Of a stretch of DNA of 64,000 nt, positions 60,258-64,000 are shown piece after piece. The notes beneath the pieces are model-generated. The model did not search any database, had not been told where the DNA came from, and saw only the letters and a list, made by a program, of their open reading frames with translations. Location of the stretch: positions 3,551 through 67,550 of the forward strand of contig JAEYTP010000042.1 in assembly GCA_023433945.1 (NCBI GenBank). The letters run 5' to 3'. Every line of letters starts with the position of its first letter. Positions within the stretch are counted from its first letter, which is position 1. The stretch comes from Bacillota bacterium (GTDB lineage Bacteria > Bacillota > Clostridia > Acetivibrionales > DSM-1351). The position numbers and the translations under genes are program-made.

Positions 60258-61064
60258 TTGGGCGCTTTAAGAGTCGGAGATATAGTCACAAGAAGGTCTT
60301 ACGGTGAAGACCTTTTATTTAGAATAGTTAACATAACAAGAGATGAAAATGGAATAGAACGCTACTCTCTAAGGGGCATGTCAACTAGGATTACGGCAGA
60401 TTCTATAAGTGAAGATTTATTAATACAGAATTCAAGAACTGCATATGCGCGAGTACAGATGGAACTCACACGTATGAACAGAAGTCTTAAGAGTGATACT
60501 GGAATCAGAAAACTTCTCTATAGAATTAAAAAAAAACCCGGGAAAATACTTCAGATAGATTCGTCAGAGGATTTCTTGAAACGTTGCCTCAACTACTATA
60601 AAGAAAGTAGTATAGATTGTATTGGTAAATGGGTAAGTGAAAACAGACAGCCGGAGATTGTGGAGCAGTATATAAGATCATATAAGCCTGATATACTGAT
60701 TATTACGGGTCATGATGGCATAAAGAAGAATTGTAAAAACATAAATTCAATAGACAGCTATGCGACTTCTGGTTTTTATATAAATTCTGTTAAGCTCGCT
60801 CGCAATATTGAACCTGATCCTGAAAAGCTTTTTATTTTTGCAGGTGCGTGTCAATCATATTATGAGGCCATAATGCAAGCAGGTGCAAATTACGCAAGTT
60901 CTCCGAAGAGGGTGCTGATAAATGCTTTGGATCCGGGTATAGTAGCACAAAAATTCGCTATTACGGATAGTGAAACTACTCTAGTGCCAAGAGATGTGGT
61001 ACCTTTAACAATTACAGGTTCGGATGGAATTGGTGGGAAAGCAACAAAAGGTCGTATGAAATAA
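60258..61064 (+). CDS. yabG: Sporulation-specific protease YabG
   Basis: A 268-residue spore-coat protease made in the mother cell that trims coat proteins. The N-terminus LRVGDIVTRRSYGEDLLFRI and RYSLRGMSTRITADS are typical, and the cysteine-protease pair appears as His in LIITGHDGIKKN and Cys in IFAGACQSYYEAIMQAGANYASSP. Length is near the usual 270-290 residues. The TTG start follows GAGGTGG by 5 bases. It is followed by a strong terminator. Expression in late sporulation is family knowledge; I could not place a sigma-K box with confidence. Confidence 0.95.
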   Translation: MGALRVGDIVTRRSYGEDLLFRIVNITRDENGIERYSLRGMSTRITADSISEDLLIQNSRTAYARVQMELTRMNRSLKSDTGIRKLLYRIKKKPGKILQIDSSEDFLKRCLNYYKESSIDCIGKWVSENRQPEIVEQYIRSYKPDILIITGHDGIKKNCKNINSIDSYATSGFYINSVKLARNIEPDPEKLFIFAGACQSYYEAIMQAGANYASSPKRVLINALDPGIVAQKFAITDSETTLVPRDVVPLTITGSDGIGGKATKGRMK

Positions 61065-61080
61065 AACTAATTAGCTCACA

Positions 61081-61118
61081 AAAAAATGCCCGGCATATAG
61101 CCGGAGCATTTTTTTTTA
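61081..61118 (+). terminator. Terminator after yabG
   Basis: AAAAAATGCCCGGC pairs with GCCGGAGCATTTTTT (one bulge) around ATATA and ends in a run of T. Confidence 0.92.
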
Positions 61119-61327
61119 GGGGGTTAAAATGTATTTTGTGGGGTCAGTAATAGTTATTGCCATTAATAAATAAATATATACAATCGTAAGACAAAATAAT
61201 TTTAAAACAGTAAAATATTGTGATATAATGCTTTTAGTTTGTGGTATATAAAACAAGGCTAAAGCATATTTAGTTTCAGAACAAATATACATATCATAGT
61301 TAAGGGTATCCTTGCGGAGGTTGTTTT

Positions 61328-62287
61328 GTGAAAAGAAGAATATTTGCAGTTTTTTTAATTTTAGTGTTTATCTTTACTTCCACTATTGGCATTAGTGCAA
61401 AGGGATTTAAAATTTCTGGGAGCAGATCGTCTTTTTCTAAGTCCTTTGGAAGCTCAAAGACTAAATCAAGCTCTTCATCCATCTTTAAGTCTAAGAGTAC
61501 TAAGAGTACTACCACTAGATCGTTGCCCGGAACTTCTAAAAGCTCCACGTCAAAAAGTTCTACATCAGGCTCTACGTCAGGCTCTACGTCAAAAAGCTCA
61601 AGTACAAGCGGATTTACGTCAAAGAGCTCCACGTCAAGAAAGACTTCATACATGTCAGATACATATAAGAGCCAGGTATCCAGCAAAAATTACAATAAGT
61701 ACAAGCAAACTTTAAATAGTGATCAGCAGAAGGTGTACAACGATTCTATTAAACGCGACTACACTACCAGCAGCCGTAGAATGAATTTTGAGAATGCCAT
61801 GAATACCAGGTCTTCAAGGATTAATTCTTTCAGTGCCAAACGCCCTATATTTATAAATGTTAATACCGGTATGTTTGGAAGTCCATTTTCTTATGGATAT
61901 GCATATGTGGGCCCATGGGACCTATGGTTTTTGACCAGAGCATCTGAGATGTTTTGGTATCATCACTGGCTTGAAATAATGCCTTATAGAAGCTACTTTA
62001 ATGAACAGGAATTCAATAAGCTTGAAGCTAGGGTTAATGAGTTGGAGAAGCAAGGAGTAGTAAGGGATGCTAATTATATGGACCCTGATGTTGACCCTGA
62101 TTTGCAACTTTCCGAGCAGTATCAGCAAGAGAATATTGACAAGGTATACTATACCGATAAGGAAAGTGGAGCAGGAGTTGGTACTGTAGTAGTTATAACA
62201 ATTATTGTAGGTGTTGGGGCAGTTGTTGCAATTAGGAAATTATCAAAACCCAAAAAGAAGAAATCTCACTACAGCAGTATATACTAA
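61328..62287 (+). CDS. Exported Ser/Thr/Lys-rich protein with C-terminal membrane anchor
   Basis: I do not recognise a named family. The 319-residue product has a signal peptide (1-24, RIFAVFLILVFIFTSTIGISA), then a low-complexity zone (about 27-105) of SxSKSS/TSGSTS units that is repeated at DNA level. A folded region with many Tyr/Asn/Trp follows (about 110-250, VNTGMFGSPFSYGYAYVGPWDLWFL), and a single membrane span (about 277-298) is followed by a poly-Lys tail KPKKKK. The protein thus should display its Ser-rich part outside the cell with the C-terminus inside. It heads a three-gene set with the DUF4178-like and DUF350 genes. The GTG start has GGAGG upstream. Confidence 0.7.
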   Translation: MKRRIFAVFLILVFIFTSTIGISAKGFKISGSRSSFSKSFGSSKTKSSSSSIFKSKSTKSTTTRSLPGTSKSSTSKSSTSGSTSGSTSKSSSTSGFTSKSSTSRKTSYMSDTYKSQVSSKNYNKYKQTLNSDQQKVYNDSIKRDYTTSSRRMNFENAMNTRSSRINSFSAKRPIFINVNTGMFGSPFSYGYAYVGPWDLWFLTRASEMFWYHHWLEIMPYRSYFNEQEFNKLEARVNELEKQGVVRDANYMDPDVDPDLQLSEQYQQENIDKVYYTDKESGAGVGTVVVITIIVGVGAVVAIRKLSKPKKKKSHYSSIY

Positions 62288-62307
62288 TATATAAATGGGG
62301 TGATATC

Positions 62308-62895
62308 TTGTTTAAGAAAAAATTAGATATAGATAAAATGCTAAATCCTTTGGATATAAACAAAAATTCCATGATAGAGTTTAACCTTGATGATCTAAAA
62401 GATATGGGATTTTTACGCTTTAGAAAGATAATACAGATGGATGTGGGAAAACGATCATTTACACGATACCTGTTGTATTCACAATCAGAAGAACAGGAGC
62501 TTGTACTGGAGGTATTTACACTACCATCTGGACAAAAGGAAGTATTTTTATATGAAATGATTGAAACAATTCCATTTACTCCTGAGTTTTTGGAGGTTGT
62601 TGGGCAGAAGTATCTTACCACTCCAGAGGGAGATGAGTATGAAAGATGCATTATGTCTGATATGGATTGTAGGATTGATGGTACCAATGGCAGTATCAAG
62701 GTGTATGACTTAGAGTCGGAAAAGATTGAAAGACAAGTAGAAGTTGAGATATGGGATTATCAAAGAGAAGCAGAAGGATATACAGAATTTCTTAATATAG
62801 AGATGTTAAAAGAAAATGGTATGTTTAGAATATTTGTTGGTCAGATGTTAGAAGACGTATTTTACAAGGTATATCAAGGCATGGATAAAGATTAG
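62308..62895 (+). CDS. DUF4178-like cytosolic protein
   Basis: A 195-residue soluble protein without signal peptide, mainly beta structure with an acidic surface: FRKIIQMDVGKRSFTRYLLYSQ, QELVLEVFTLPSGQKEVFLYEM, KVYDLESEKIERQVEVEIWDYQREAEG. The pattern resembles DUF4178-type or YjfK-like domains that accompany DUF350 membrane proteins; the assignment is tentative. TTG start with GGGGTGAT before it. It begins 20 bases behind the Ser-rich gene and ends 17 bases before the DUF350 gene, so the three are one operon. Confidence 0.55.
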   Translation: MFKKKLDIDKMLNPLDINKNSMIEFNLDDLKDMGFLRFRKIIQMDVGKRSFTRYLLYSQSEEQELVLEVFTLPSGQKEVFLYEMIETIPFTPEFLEVVGQKYLTTPEGDEYERCIMSDMDCRIDGTNGSIKVYDLESEKIERQVEVEIWDYQREAEGYTEFLNIEMLKENGMFRIFVGQMLEDVFYKVYQGMDKD

Positions 62896-62912
62896 CAAAA
62901 TGGAGGAGTTTT

Positions 62913-63809
62913 ATGGAGTACTTAGTATTTTTTCTGAAGGATTTATCGTTTAGCTTTGTCATAATGACTGTGGGCTTTGTGTTAGGGTGGTTAATTTATA
63001 ATCATATTGTATTAAAGGATGTTTGCCTAAGAGATGCTTTATTTGAAAAGGATAATGTTGCAGCTTGGATAGAGTTTATCGGTGCATTTGTTTTTCCGGT
63101 ACTGTTTTTGGCCGGAGAGGGAATCAAGGGGTCAGCTAGTGACAATGTATTTGTAGATTTGGCAGTATGTACAGGATATACTATTTTTTACATAGCTATT
63201 CTCACTCTTCTTAGACTCTTATCCAAGTATATTGTGAGTGCAATGAATGAAAGCGATAGCAACGGTAAGATTTGCCTGAACAAGGAGATAATTGAGCAAA
63301 GAAATGTTGGGGCAGCATTGTTCTCAGTATCATTGTCAATTATATTTGTAATAGTAATCAGGTACATTGACCTTATAGAAATTATCAATGGAAATGGGCT
63401 TTCTGCTTTAGTAAAGATTCTAATGTTTGTGGCATTTATGCTAGTTACGCTGGTTGTATATACTTTAATTCTTAGAATGAGAACGACATTATTTAAGGAA
63501 TTATTTATTGATAATAATGCTGCAGCGGGTGTTGCTTTGCTGGGTTTTGTGTTTGCAGCACAGACTATTGTTGACGGGGCGATTTCTCTTTATGAGAAAG
63601 ATTTTCATATACTAACGGTAGCAGTGGTTATAGCAATAGCTCTTCTTATTTTTGGAATTCTCTCTATTCTGTTTAAGGTGGTATTTACAAAGCTGATAAA
63701 GGTAAACATCTGGAAAGAGATTTATGAACAGAATAGTACAGGCGCAGCATTGGGGCAAGCTGCTCTTTACGTTGGTATAGCAAATATAATTATTAGTTTT
63801 CTGAAGTAG
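62913..63809 (+). CDS. DUF350 (YjfL-type) membrane protein with fourfold repeat
   Basis: A 298-residue polytopic membrane protein with about eight spans. The motif N-x-(A/G)-A-(A) followed by a hydrophobic helix occurs four times, at residues 48 (NVAAWIEFIGAF), 131 (NVGAALFSVSLS), 202 (NAAAGVALLGFVFAA) and 274 (STGAALGQAALY), each after a charged loop. This is the DUF350 half-repeat, giving two full DUF350 domains. DUF350 proteins are found with PspA-like and potassium-channel-related genes in envelope stress loci; the molecular role is unknown. It is the last gene of its three-gene set. Confidence 0.8.
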   Translation: MEYLVFFLKDLSFSFVIMTVGFVLGWLIYNHIVLKDVCLRDALFEKDNVAAWIEFIGAFVFPVLFLAGEGIKGSASDNVFVDLAVCTGYTIFYIAILTLLRLLSKYIVSAMNESDSNGKICLNKEIIEQRNVGAALFSVSLSIIFVIVIRYIDLIEIINGNGLSALVKILMFVAFMLVTLVVYTLILRMRTTLFKELFIDNNAAAGVALLGFVFAAQTIVDGAISLYEKDFHILTVAVVIAIALLIFGILSILFKVVFTKLIKVNIWKEIYEQNSTGAALGQAALYVGIANIIISFLK

Positions 63810-63865
63810 CAAAATACTTGCTGTTATTCATATATTATTAATAACATTGTTATACAATTGAAATA

Positions 63866-63922
63866 TTATTTACTAGAAAATAGTGGTATACTAATATTGT
63901 GAAAGCAGTTAAGCTTTTTCAT
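63866..63922 (-). CDS. Possible 18-residue leader or small protein
   Basis: On the minus strand a perfect AAAGGAGG lies 6 bases before an ATG that opens an 18-codon ORF, MKKLNCFHNISIPLFSSK, ended by TAA. A TATAAT box lies about 60-70 bases upstream near the window end. The strong ribosome site argues for translation, but length and composition give no function. Confidence 0.3.
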   Translation of the reverse strand: MKKLNCFHNISIPLFSSK

Positions 63923-64000
63923 TTTGTTCCTCCTTTAAACATATTGATTTTGTTTGTACATAAAGCACCTATATTTATCAGGAATTATTATAAAATATAT

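Noticed and set aside
61490..61650. DNA repeats in the Ser-rich gene as a separate repeat element
   Set aside because: They are the coding repeats of the SxS/TSGS protein tract in one continuous frame.
1..64000. Prophage, intact insertion sequence or integrative element
   Set aside because: No transposase, integrase, phage structural or conjugation gene was found; the two tRNA-Ser genes have no flanking integrase or repeated tRNA end.

Overview
This window looks like chromosome of a low-GC, spore-forming anaerobic Firmicute of the class Clostridia, probably a plant-polysaccharide or plant-glycoside fermenter. The evidence is AT-rich intergenic DNA, strong AGGAGG-type ribosome sites with frequent GTG/TTG starts, sporulation genes (YyaC-type, YabG), rubredoxin, HD-GYP and SpoIIE-type signalling proteins, and a large sugar-catabolic region. 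Species cannot be named from the sequence alone. There is no rRNA, CRISPR array, prophage or intact insertion sequence.

Layout. 1-6.4 kb: core and sporulation genes (methionine aminopeptidase fragment, PAS-PP2C phosphatase, YyaC-like protein, membrane protein, Lys/His-rich repeat protein, rubredoxin, glutamine amidotransferase-like hydrolase, MscS channel, DUF951 protein). 6.4-18 kb: tRNA-Ser(CGA), HD-GYP protein, iron alcohol dehydrogenase, an AraC regulator divergent from a GH4 alpha-galactosidase across an array of six ~22-bp repeats, a two-component system next to a BcrAB-like ABC exporter, an unknown protein, tRNA-Ser(GGA) and a VOC protein. 18.4-21.3 kb: two secreted WG/DUF5050-type proteins. 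21.5-54.5 kb: an unusually rich catabolic region. 54.6-64 kb: CapA-like phosphatase, UppP, MntP, zinc-ribbon membrane protein, Gfo/Idh/MocA oxidoreductase, YabG, and a three-gene set with a Ser-rich secreted protein and a DUF350 membrane protein.

The catabolic region is the main point of interest. It holds two paralogous type-B carboxylesterases flanking an MFS transporter, two paralogous CE1-like esterases, a LacI regulator, a cupin, a DUF5060/DUF4038 (apiosidase-like) hydrolase, a split transketolase, a YesM/YesN-type sensor-regulator pair, and a long co-directional run: PPC protein, sugar ABC binding protein and two permeases, RraA-family aldolase, zinc alcohol dehydrogenase, HMG-CoA lyase, HMG-CoA reductase, xylose-isomerase-like TIM barrel, D-2-hydroxyacid dehydrogenase, glycerate kinase and GH3 glycosidase. 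None of the hydrolases has an evident signal peptide, so I infer that acylated glycosides are imported whole and then de-esterified and cut inside the cell.

A palindrome TTTGCTA-N6-TAGCAAA occurs twice in the esterase/MFS divergent promoter region. Its core AATATTTAGYA recurs upstream of the CE1-like genes and of the GH3 gene about 20 kb away, which suggests one shared regulon. The split transketolase directly after an apiosidase-like gene suggests use of the branched sugar apiose. The HMG-CoA lyase/reductase pair suggests use of a hydroxymethylglutaryl or mevalonate group. Both are hypotheses. A second theme is a set of intergenic tandem repeats with constant period but diverged sequence (13, 16, ~22, 35, 51 and 60 bp).
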